From positions 1,213,001 to 1,277,000 of the forward strand of contig CM034411.1 of assembly GCA_019925095.2 (NCBI GenBank): 64,000 nucleotides of DNA, given 5' to 3'. The notes beneath the pieces were generated by a model. It searched no databases. It saw only the letters and a program-made list of their open reading frames with translations, and was not told where the DNA came from. The position numbers and the translations under genes were made by a program. This document shows, piece by piece, positions 10,042 to 23,000 of the stretch (its first letter is position 1; each line of letters begins with the position of its first letter). Source of the DNA: Dendrolimus kikuchii. Its lineage: Eukaryota; Arthropoda; Insecta; Lepidoptera; Lasiocampidae.

Positions 10042-10990
10042 ACTTAGAAATTTTGGAATTTCTTAGAAGTTTCGGTATGCATGATGCCCAAAGTCGAGTT
10101 TATTACGGGCTAGGATAATAAAGCGATAAAAGAGAACGTACGCTGCGCAGCTTTTACTAACAATGGCAACTTAAAAGGTACTTTTTATTACTTAATGGTT
10201 GTCGTTATTGAGAGTGGGTGTAATGCTATATAGAGTGTATCATTGTATGGAAGACAAGCTAAACCAACCAAAACCAAGTGATTTTGACGCTTAAGGGAGT
10301 TTTTCGTTAAATCGAGTGCTGTTACATGGAGTTTACACTGTATGTCGATATTTTTAACGTTGTAGAGCCTTGCTGGAATCATTATATTATCTGGGCCGGC
10401 TCGATCGATGTGATATTTATGATACAGTTAGTCTTGAGCTAATCGTGTTTCGTAGGATGAATGAGAGTTCGGATAGAACACTTTGCTCTCCATCTTCCTT
10501 ATCTCATCTCCCCTCTATTCCATCCTAAAGGCTGGCAATGCTGGCTACGCCCCTGATATTGCAGATGTCTATAGGCGATGGTAACCACTTTCCATTACGT
10601 GAGTCGTACCAGTTTTCCAGGTTGCCATATCAATAATCATTACCTCTTGCTTATGCAAGAGATAATGTTGTAGATCTTTCCCATGAAACTTCTACAACAT
10701 TTTTTATATCAGATGCTATTCTTACTTAATTGATGTTATCTAAATAAATTTAAGGACCTCTTGCTACTTATGTTTCAAACCATTAATGTCTTTAACCTCA
10801 TATACTTCCATCTTATCAGCAATTATAATTATTGTTCCTAGTAACAAATTAACGACAACAATGTTGTTGACTTAATGGTCTTTAAATATTGTTATATTTG
10901 CGTGGGGTAGTTTGTTACTTAGATTATTATTGTCATTATAATTAATGTCCACACTTAACTAATTGACATAAATTACTTTGTTTGTTTCAG
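10042..10990. other. Sequence directly upstream of exon 1
   Basis: AT-rich, apart from a short retroposon fragment near 10550. Ends with the tttgtttcag acceptor. No promoter or signal-peptide exon could be found. Confidence 0.6.
10545..10605 (+). repeat. Retroposon family A-like fragment
   Basis: Short diverged match around GATATTGCAGATGTCTATAG and the GCGATGGTAACC segment. Confidence 0.55.
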
Positions 10991-11017
10991 ATAAATGTTC
11001 GATAAGTTGCACTGGAT
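10991..11017 (+). CDS. apoLp: apolipophorin exon 1 (mature N-terminus)
   Basis: A 27-nt micro-exon between tttcag and gtaagt reads (x)KCSISCTG plus one base. The first codon is split: if the previous exon ends in G it is Asp, if A it is Asn. The Cys-x3-Cys pattern opens the mature chain of lepidopteran apoLp-II. It was chosen because it restores the frame of the next exon (T+CT = Ser). Confidence 0.85.
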
Positions 11018-14000
11018 GTAAGTATTCCTTTTATTGTCTTATTATTTTATTTTGTTGGACATTTAGATAATTATTATTAGAATCAAACTGAATTCGTTAC
11101 TAAATAATCAATCAGATTAACCAGAGTTATCTAATCTTAGAATTGAGTTAACTCTGCAGCGAGATATTTTGTTACTTGTAACAGTATCATTATTGATACA
11201 TCCTATAGCATCTATACAATTGTTAATATGTTAATTGATTTCTAAAATTCGTAATGAAACTTACTCGTTGCAATACACGTTGTATTCTGCTTTCATTAAT
11301 ACTCCGTAATAGATAACAGAAAAAAAATCATCAATTATAAGTTTTTAGCGTACGTCAAATTTTGAGTCAAATTAGCTGATTCATTTTGCATACGATATAA
11401 AATATCTAATACTGAAACGTTTTATAATTTCAGCTTCACCATCTCAAGCATTTCAAAACGGACAGAAATACAACTATGCCGTCGAAGGTACGGTAACGAT
11501 CTATCTCACTGGCGCTGACAAGCAGGAGACCAGTGTAAAGCTCCTCGGACAGGTCTCTGTGACGGCCCTTGGAAACTGTGCTCACGAATTGGCTGTACAG
11601 ACTCTGGGTCTTTCTGGGCCTGATGGCAAGGTACGTAGTCATATTCCCAAACAGTCTTATCTCTTTCCAATTTCAACCTTGTGATAGGAATATTAGATTT
11701 AACATCTTCAAAGATGTAGTAAATAGGATTAGCATATAAATTAACCAATATTGAGCGTAAAATCTTCTGATTTTTGCAGAACATGTTGATCATCTCATTA
11801 TAAAGGTTTTTTTACATTTGTGGTTTAACGGCCTCTGTGGTTGAGCGGGTTAAGCCTTTGACGGCTTACTCAAACGGAGGGGCTCTGGGTTCGTCCCTGG
11901 CATGGTAAATTTCCGAACCGACCCCAGAGTGGTCCGTTGTGTCTTAGCTTGGGGATGTGTGTGTTTGTCTTGTTACAATGTGTGTGTTAGTCTGCCGATT
12001 ATTAATTAATATATTATTTACAAAGTATATTAGATTAGTAACTCTACCTCAGTGATTTTTATTCTCTAATTAAACTCATGTGGTTAAAAAGGGACACGGA
12101 CTCTCAATCATATATATATTATTGATCCGAAATAATTCAATATTATTATTACTTTATGTATTTATGTATCTATTGCCCCTTTGTCTTGCACCACCTACAT
12201 CGCTAGATTAGCCAAGAACTTCCCCATAATCTAGATTGCCTGGAAGATAACGCTATAAGCGATAAGGTCTATTGTATTATCTAGAATACAAATAAATATG
12301 GTTTGTTTTTTAATTACATATTTTTGTTTGCAATAAAGTGTTAGCCACCTATTAAGCTTTTCCCAAAATTACTATTTTCTTATTTCTTAATATTCTATTG
12401 TTCAGAAATACTCAAGTCCCCCGGGAATCGAGAAGGCTGTCCGCTTCCAGTACCAGGATGGGCGCGTGGGGCCCGAGATCTGCGCTGAGGAGGGTGACAC
12501 CCGCCGCTCCCTCAACATCAAGAGGGCCATCATTTCCTTGCTCCAGACCGAACAGAAACCCTCCACACAGGTAATTTGCTTTTTTACTGCTTTCGTTCTC
12601 AACTTTTTGGAAGGTTTATCGTTATTTTTGTTCAGTATTAACTCTGTCTTAAGATTTGACGGAATTATCCTGTATTTTACATTTTTCCAATTTATTTTTT
12701 TGTACATACATACATAACTTCACGCCAGTTCCCTTGCGAGGTAGGCACGAAGTAGGCTCTGTTGGAGAGCCATTTAGGCTTATTCTTACACACCTCACTT
12801 GCTTCTTTGACATACATAACACTTGTCATGCACGCTCGTCTGTTCTTAAAGCTCCTGACATCACCTTCTGCTAGTACACGATCAATTTGATCATGGAAGG
12901 TGTGTCGTGGCCTTCCACGACTTCTGCATCCATCCACTTTTGCATTGTATATCTGTTTAGTCATTCTTTCATCATGCATTCTTTCCACATGCCCGAACCA
13001 CCGGAGCATTCCTTTCCTTACCTTCACCCCGACACTCTCTTTTTTTATTTTTTTGCGCTATAGGATAAACTGTACCATTGTTGGCACCCAAACCTATGAT
13101 TGGCGCCGGGTCAATTTATTCATAAATAATATTATTATTATCATTGTGTATGGCTACAAAATAAAATTTCTTAATGTCTTGAGTAAATTAATTGGGTGCC
13201 GATTCTTGTACTTAAGTGCCAATAATAATATAATTACCGTTAGTTATTTTTGGTTTTTCTAAAGGAATTTTTAAATCAATGTAATAAGTGCAGCAAAAAG
13301 TTCTACGCTAATCTTATCATATTTCTTTCTCCATCCCAAGGTTGCCTGAAAGAGATTACTATCAGTGATAAGGCCGCTATTTATACCTATTTTACAAGCT
13401 TTTATTTAACTTGCAATGGATGAACCTATGTATGTATGTATGTAATTTCGGGTGGAATTTTGCAAGTTAAATTTGACCAACTCCCGGTTTCCGATTGAGC
13501 TGAAATTTTGCACGCATATATATATCGCGTGACAATGCAATAATATGGAGCTGATCTGATGATGGAGTCGAAAGGTGGCCATAGGAACTCCTGTACTAAG
13601 ATAGACCCGTCGTGTTTGGGCTCGTTTTACTTGTCTTGGCTAGCACACGTGATATCCAGGATCTCAAAAGCTTGTATTTATTTTTTTTTTTAAAAAAAGC
13701 TTATTTAATCCGCTTTTGTGTTTTGTTATATTAATCTGATTGTACTATAAAGTACCTATGTTGTATTGGACGCTATATAAATTGCTTGTTTTGCAGATTG
13801 ACGTATTCGGTGTTTGCCCCACGGAAGTGTCTTCGTCGCAGGAAGGTGGCGCTGTCCTGGTGCACAGAACCCGAGACCTATCTCGTTGTGCTCACCGAGA
13901 ACAAGGGAGAAACGATCTCATCGTCTCTGTGTATAACCCTACAGCTGTAAGTATCTATATGTTAATACGTGAAAGATAATTTTTGTACATTTTAATTGTA

Positions 14001-17000
14001 TTTCGTATACATGGAGAAGTTTATGATTTTAGCATATCTAAAGCTTTTGTGGAGAAGTGTATTTTGGTACAAATTCATTAAATTCAATAAAATAAAGCTT
14101 TCATTATTTATTTATGAAATTATCGATAAAAAGTTTTAAAATGTTTAATAAAACTACGTTTTAACGGTTTTAAGCGCGGTAATTTTATTTGATTTTGGTT
14201 TTTCCGACGTTTCGGCCACTTTTCAGTGGCCGTGATCACGGAAGACAAAGACGTCAAGTGTCAACGAGTATTGTTAAAGTTTTATTTAGCCTACCGCCAA
14301 CTTGTTAATTTTAATTTTGTTTATGGTTATTATTTACTCTATGGGAGCCTAATCTAATTTACTACCGCTTCGCAACATGTTATGGCTTGAAGAGAAGAAG
14401 CGGCGCAAGAAACTCTTCAGCAAACATGCCTAGCTCTATTAATTTTATATAATATTAAAATGGGTGGAAGGAAAAATAAAAGTAATTATCAGTCAACCAA
14501 AATCAAATAAAATTACCGCGCTTAAAACCGTTAAAACGTAGTTTTATTATGTATACAAGTCGCGAAAACTTAAGAAAATTTTAAAATGTTACCAGGATTT
14601 AAGTCAGGCTAGAGCCAATTATTAACTCCATCTCCACTTTTTATTATTTCGAATTTTTACATTGTATGTGTGTACTATGTATGTATGTATATATGTAGGT
14701 TTATATCTGTAAATATGTATATTTTTCTATTCGCTCTGAATATCTTAATATATATAAATTACGTGTCACGTTGTTTGTCCGCGATGGACTCCTAAACTAC
14801 TTGACCGATTTTAATCAAATTTGCATACTCTTTATAATATTAATATAGATACACTAGTAATAACATATATAACTGCATGTTTTATACAAATAAATGAATT
14901 AAATAGAATACACTTTAATAACGACCATTTGGTAATAAAAACAGGAAATCAAAGAGAGCCAAATACTCAGATCCACGTTGCACGTAGAATCCAAAGTCAA
15001 CAATGGAGTACCAGAGAAGGTGTCTGCCAACGAGGAATATCTCTACGAGCCGTTCTCTATTGGTGAGAATGGTGCTCGGGCCAGAGTTCACACCAAACTT
15101 ACATTGGCAAACAAATCTGGAGGTGGTGGAAGCTCCAGTGAGTATTCAACATAATTAATTCTCTGCTCTGCTTCTTATAGTTCCGGTCTTGAGCAGTCGG
15201 CGGAACAGTAGGGATGGTTTTACGCTTTGAGCGTAGCCAGCGTGGTGCGATTTATCGACATGTTGATAATATTGTTACGAGCTGCAGGACTCGAATTAAA
15301 ATGCCGTTGGAATTATTATAGAATTTATTAGAACTGTACAAACACGCATAACACAGGTACAAATATAACTGAACACAACCAGTACAAACGTAATGCACGA
15401 TTCAATGACACGCGCAAAGTCCGTCGTACACACGTCTTGCCTCGCTTGTAGTTATCGCTTGACTGCCTCACCCTCCCTTGGGGCATTGCTTTATACTGTA
15501 CAAATACAATATGTCTACTCGACCGCGTGGACTGAATTTCCAAGAATCACACCTGGCTAATGACTACCAATAATTACAATACACAATGGGCTGTTTTTCT
15601 AATTACAAACTTTAAACACAAAGTAAACAAAAGAAGTCTAAATGCCGAAAACTGCAGGTGTGAATTGGTCTTTATCAGTCGTAACAATATTATATTAGGA
15701 TAGGTTATAAGTATCTTTGACCTGAATTTTAAGTAGGCGAGGAGTGGAACGGCTTTGGAAGCAATACAGCAAGAATTCTGCAACCCTTATGTCTGCGGAA
15801 TAAATAAATCTATAATTATCGATTATGTGTGTGTTCAAGTGGGGATGGTTTAGATTCAAATTTGAAGCAGGTAGATAGCGCTGCGATCGGGTTCCAAGAT
15901 GTAGGTGAAATTATTTTTTTGTGTGTTCAATTGGCTCCCGGGATGATATAGATTCAAATTTGAACCAAGTTAGCTGTGTAATTTCAAAACCAAGCAAGTG
16001 CATTCCAAAAAAAAATTCACCATAGAAATTATGAACTTCAATGATATACTATTTCAAAACTATTAAGTTTATTGGGAGCGATATCATATTTTGGACAAGC
16101 AGAATATGGAAAGCATCTGCAAACTCCTAGTAAGAGAATAAAAGAACAGAAATTCGTTTAAAAACCAATGACAGTTGCTAGGTTTTGAAAATGCACAGCT
16201 GGAGTAGATGGCGCTGAAATCAGGTTCCAAGATGTAGGTGAAATTATTGTTGTGTATGTAGAAGTGGGTCCCGAGACCATCCGGGACCTTTTGTATATTT
16301 CTACTTCTTTTTGTCTATGCTCTGGTGTACAATTAAGAGATACTTTATGTCCTTAAACTCAAATTAGCTTGAAATTCAGGTCATATATACCCAACCCTAA
16401 TGTACTCAAAAGGGACAATAAATACCTCATATTTCGAAAAATATCTGAAAATTTCACTTTCTGCAGGCCAAGATCACTAGTCAAGAATCGTGTCTTTGTA
16501 TAACGAATCGAAAAAGTTGAATTGATGGCTACATTTATAAACCAAATCGTGATTTAACCATATTCGTCGATACGAGTCATGCTAACTAACGATTCTGTAA
16601 AAACGAATTGATGTTCACATTCTAGTTCAAAATTTTGATTTAACATAAAAGAAATACGAATCGCAAAAAAAGATTCGTCAGTAAACGATTCACCTCACTA
16701 TTTTTTGAACCCTTCTATCCTTATTTTTTACAAATAAATTAACATGCCTGCAAGGCGGTTTGTCGTAACGATTCATTATTACTGATTCGTATTTTCGGAT
16801 ATATTCGATTTTTTACAATTATTCATGAGCTCTGAATACAGTCATAGGAGGTAATATGTCATTTTAAAAACAGAACCAATCGTGACTTACTCGATTCAGA
16901 AGTAATTAACGATTCATCAATATATAAATTGAACTTGAAAGGATTTTTTATTGCTGGAGTACAGTAAACAAGCTGATGACCTGACCCACCTGATGGAAAG

Positions 17001-20000
17001 ACATTTGCAAGATCAATGTACTGTCGACCTCGAAGGGAACAGAATTCGAAGTTGTATTCTTGCCTCTTAATACAGGCCGCCATAAATTCGATTTATTAAA
17101 CTTAGGTATATTTCAGGCCACTGCACCGAACCCCGTACGATAATCTTCGAAAACCCTCATGGTGTGAGTGTCAGCCAGAACAACGCGAACTCTGTGATCA
17201 CCGCAGTCCGGGACACCGCCAAAGCAGTTTCAAATAATGCTGCTCCCAAATCTGCTGGAGAATTCGCTCAACTTATCAGGGTAACATAATTCATCAAATA
17301 CAGCAAACCATAGTTTCTTCATGGCATAAGTGCAACAGACAACGCACGCTTAATAAAATAAGGAATATCTCGAAATTTGAGTTTTTTTTTGGAACGAGCG
17401 TTTAAAATTTTGACTTATTACTAGTTGTATTGAATCTTGTATCTTGTAAAAGATCCAGGTAGGCAAACACGGCCTCGAGAGGGAAGCCAATAGGAGGATC
17501 CAGTTAGGTTGGGCAGCATTCGGTAATCTTCGACATGTCTTCTCGTCGACCATTCCGCAATGCTTGAAGACGAAAGTCTTCGAGCAGTGCGTCCTACCCA
17601 TCATGACATATGGTGCCGAGACATGGACACTGACAGCGGGACTGGTCCACAAATTCAAAGTCGCTCAACGGGCTATGAAGCGAGCTATGTTAGGTGTTTC
17701 TCTTATGGATAAAATCAGAAATGAGGACATCCGTAAGAGAACGAAGGTAACTGACATAGCTCGCAAAATTAGCAAGTTGAAGTGGCAGTGGGCAGGCCAC
17801 GTCTGTCGCAGGACCGACGGCCGATGGAGCAAACGAGTCCTGGTGTGGACACCACGTCTCGGCAAACGTAGCGTAGGATGCCCTCCAGCCCGGTGGTCTG
17901 ACGACCTGCGCAAGATTGCCGGCAGGGGCTGGATGAGGAAGACGGGAGACCGGGATATGTGGCGCGTACTTGGGGAGGCCTACGTCCAGCAGTGGACTGA
18001 GAGTGGCTAAAGAAGAAGGAGGAGACTAGTTGTATTTTGTTTGTTAATAAATTATTACAAATAATATTTCAAGTTGTTAAGTGGTCTTTAACTTTAGCCG
18101 AATGTGTAAGAATTATTGACGTATGTGTAATGACTTCGCTTCGTATACTCTGATTTTTAATTACCTGGACTAAAATGACAGCTGCGACCGACCTTTTCTT
18201 CCGAGCTTGGAGCAACTCCTATCCTACAGAATTTCTGTAGGGTTCAACTCAGTGGTAACAGTTATTAAGTCAACTCGCACAACTCATTTGTGAATCACAA
18301 ACAGTCGGTCGCAGCGGTCATTTTAGTCCAAAAAATTAGAAATCAGAGTACAATATTATTACATACAATTAATGGAAACTTTTCTTTTGCAGATCATGCG
18401 TTCTACAAACAAAGATGACCTAATGAGGGTATTCCAGCAAGTTAAGGGGAAAGACTTGGAAAAGTAATTATCTTTAGATAATTTTTAATAGTTCTTTTTT
18501 ATTGCCTGAAGTAGGCAAACGGGCAGACGACCCATCTGATGGAAAGTGGTTACCGTCGCCTATGGACGTTTGCAACACCAGGTCGCCAACGCGTTGCCGA
18601 CCTCTAAGAAATGTTATAACGCCCTTCTTAAAGAACTTCTTTTAGAGAACCGTTGCGTAGTTGAGCCTGGGGAGCTCAAGGAAATGGGGGTGAACATCCC
18701 GTCGCTGGTAAAAGTGAGGCGTATTGGTGCATTTATCAAGTGGACTTTCAGGGCCAAATCTTAAACTATATACAAAATAGCGAAAATCACTTAAAGGCCG
18801 ATTTCGACGAAAACAAAATTGGTATCATCAGATTTTTGGAAAATTAATTTCCCTTGTCAGATATCGAATTAGCTGATTTTGAAAAATAAACAAATCCTTT
18901 ATTGTTACACACTTGTAAGAATTAATTTCTGTGTAGGTATGTCGAACGGCAAACCAAGAAAAGGGGTTGCTTTCGAAAAATATGTTCTACTTTCTTTACA
19001 ACTAAACATCAAATTGCGCCGGTCATTTGACTACCTATAAACAAATAAACTACCCAACTAACTTCAACTACTCACTTCCAGACGCGTGTTCTTGGACGGT
19101 CTGCTCCGAGCTGGTACTGGCTACAGCATTGAAGCCTCCATTCAGATCTTGAAAGCAAACGAGCTCGAGGATATTGAGCAAAAACTAGTATACCTGTCAT
19201 TGGGCAATGCCAAACATGTCAGCACTGAAGCCTTGAAAGCCGCTGCTGTAAGTACAAAATTCACTTTACATTCATATACATTAGAAACATATTTGATTGT
19301 GGCACAGTAACCCCATGGGTTTATTCGTGCAGCAGAGAGTCGTGTACACAATATTGTTATATCAAAAATAGGAGGGACCCCGCAAGGGAACTGGCGTGAA
19401 GTTATGTATGTATGTAAAATAGCTCCGGTGGTTCGGACTTGTGGAAAGAATGCATGATGAAAGAATGACTAAACAGATATACAATGCAAAAGTGGATGGA
19501 TGCAGAAGTCGCGGAAGGCCACGACACACCTTCCATGATCAAATTGATCGTGTACTAGCAGAAGGTGATGTCAGGAGCCTTAAGAACAGACGAGCTTGCA
19601 TGACAAGAGTTATGAATGTCAAAGAGGCAATGAGGTGTGTAAGAATAAGCCTAAATGGCACTCTGTTTTTCGTGCCTACCCCGCAAGGGAACTGGCGTGA
19701 AGTTATGTATGTATGTAAAAATAGGAGCAGAGGCGAGTCATTGTGGTCATCATTCTAGTGTTTCGTTCTGATTTAGTCCCAGGTCTGCACATGTGAGGCT
19801 GATGGTCCGCTTTGGGAATCAATATAGAATTTGGTTTTTTTTATTGCTGAAGCACAGCAGACAGGCTGACGGCGCAATTGTGATGGGAAGTGGTTACCGT
19901 CGCCTATGGACATTAGCAATAGCAAAGGTGCTGCCAGTGTGCGGCCGGTCTTGAAGGAGGAACTGGAACTTGGTCACTAATGCCGAAACACAACTGAAGG

Positions 20001-23000
20001 TTGTTATGGTGGCATACTCTAGACCAGGGGTGACAGTTATCCAGTCGGGCAAATGCCCTACCACCTGGCTGTGGGTTGTTTTGTCGCCTCTTACGACAGG
20101 CCGCCCTAACGCAGGAATTAGTATGATTCTTCCATTCCTGCACAGGAAAATTGGTATTGTGCGCTCTCGTGGAGCAGATGCTGTTTAAGTACTGTATTTA
20201 CCCCTTCTTTATTTTATGTTTTAACAATAAACTGTACTATTTTATATTTTATTAACTTTTAATTTCTTTTACCACAGTCTCTTCTAGACACGTCCATTCC
20301 CAAGGAAATCTACCTCGGCATAGGGGCTTTGGCCGGCACTTACTGTCGCGAACACCAGTGCCATAACATTCGCAACGACGGCATCTACGCTCTCAGTCAG
20401 AAACTGGCCAACAAACTACAAAACTGCAAATCTAAGAATAAGCATGAAGAGTATAATGTGAGTATTTTTTGGCTTTATTTAAACTCTTCAAATTTTATAC
20501 AGTTTAAACTTTTTATAACGTCATTCCTTATAAAAAACATTTGCTATAACTTGGAAATTAAAATAATTCCATTTGGTTGGTTTATCACAATATTCATACA
20601 TTGACATATTCTCTGAGTTGAGAATTCAACAATCGAAACAATCATCAAGAGTTGAGAAGAGGAATGTTTGGATTAGTGAGAATGGATAAAGAAGAAACTG
20701 ACAAAACAAGTGTATGCAACAGTGTGGGTGGTAGACTTGGTGCTGGTAGACCGCGACGTACTCACTACGATCAAATCGTAGATGTCATAAAAATTGACCA
20801 AGTAAAAAGCACCTATAATAAATGTGTATATATGAAGAGATTAATTCATGTAGACAAAGCAAAAAAAGTATCTCAACACCGTAGCAAATCGAAAGCCATT
20901 GTTTCTACCCCTATGGGAAACAGGCTGCGTAGTAATTTGTTAGGTATTCTAATTTGACGGCCTCTATAGCGGATTTCTGGCCTGGTAAATTTCGGAAACG
21001 GACTTTCTGTTATTTACTATGGCCTGGGTGTCTGGGATATGACCCAGAGTGGTCCTATATACTCGTACATACACAAGCGTAACTTGCTTAGTATTGGGCG
21101 TTTCAATTTGTGTCTTTGTTTGCCGATTTTTAATATTATTATGTATGTATGTAATAGAATTTGTATAGCGCAACCACCATTCTCTATTAGAGCCTTATTA
21201 GACTATCATAGAAATATGATCATAGAAGTACGAGTCATTTTCATTCATTCATATACTGTATGATCATACATAGTTAAGGGATCGTATTTGATAGCAAGCA
21301 CACTAATGTGATCATATCATCCGTCTCATCTTAAAAATGGCTTAAAAATGCAAGAAGTTTGACTGGAATATCTTGTATAATTTTTCAGACTTTTTATCTT
21401 CTAATCTAAGTTCTTCAAGTAAAGTGTTATAGACCCATTTCTCTGATTGCGTTATTACCCATGAATGTCCATGATCTAATCCAAATACGTCTTTTATATT
21501 ATTTTTTTCTTGACCGTTTTTATCTTCTTATTTAATACAATTAATAAAATTGCACTCATAGCAACGGAAAACACGGCTAAATCGTTATCCATCTTGATAA
21601 AGTATGAAGTTTATTTGATTGTAAGTGTAATATGTAAACATGAAGAACAGCAGCATACAAATATGGTCATAGAATTTGACAGATATGAGACCATATTTAT
21701 ATGATAAATATATGATAGTGTAATTGGGGCCTTACACAGAAATATCTATGTTCGAATTTCGAAGTTCTTGAAAGAAAGAATTTATTTGCTAGGAAAACGA
21801 CAATACAAGGATGTAGAAATACTTTATTATACATACATTTTTATGATTAAATTAGATATGTTGTACACCGCATTTCCTAAAAATGAGGTCGACAACTCAG
21901 CATAAAGCTGTGTTGGAGTTTCCTCCAGCACTTTTCATTCATTCATTCCACCAGCAATCTTGCAGATCGTGTCTATATCCCGAATTTCAGTACAAATGCA
22001 AACGAAGTGGCGAGCAACCGTTAAGAGTAGAATATTACTAAGTAATACTTATAGTGTAATTTATTAGAACTGTCTTTTTCCACCTTAGATTGTGGCTGTC
22101 TTAAAAGGAATCCGCAACATCCGACACTTGGAGGATTGCCTCATAGAGAAGCTGTACAAGTGCGTTTCAGATAACAGCGTAAAAGCCAGGGTTAAGGTTG
22201 CGGCTCTAGAGGCCTTCCATGCCGATCCTTGCAGCGATAAGGTTAGTATTAATTTCTGTGATATAACGTAGCCAGCCTTCTTGGAACCTTACCCATTGCC
22301 TTAAGTCGCCAGCTCTTATTTTATTTTCCTACTAATCAATGACAGAAATTTACTAGCGAAAGACATAAAATTATAAATATACCTACCTATAGATAACAAC
22401 ACTGTTCTTATCAAATTATTTGTCCATCCAAACGTTGTCTGGAAGAAATCGCTAATAGCGATAAGACCGCCGATTGTATTGTAAAATTCTATTTCTGTTA
22501 ACTGGGTCTTCTAAATAAAATAAAGCATATTCATTCATACCCTTTAACTAATGTAGAACCGTTCAAAAATAAGCAAGATAATGAAATAATTGAATTCTCA
22601 ACAGATCCACAAATTAGCAATGGAGACGATGAAGAATAAGCAATTGGACTCTGAGATCCGTATTAAGGCGTACTTGGCTGTGATCCAATGTCCATGCGCA
22701 CATTCTGCCAGTGAAATCAAAAAGTTGCTAGAATCCGAACCTGTTCACCAAGGTAGCTATTGGTTTTAGGGATTCATAGCGAAAATTTCTATTTCGTCAA
22801 TGCAGGAACGGAGAAACAATACTAATTCCTACGGGTTATTTGAAAGAGACCGCTTCTTAGCGATAAGACCGCCCATTGTGCACATTTAGAATATTTTTAG
22901 GCTATAAGATTTTCTGTGTTTTTTGTAATGGTGTACAATAAAGTGTTATCTATCTAATTCCCCCAGCCAGAAATCTACTTTCAGTAATCCATCGACATGT

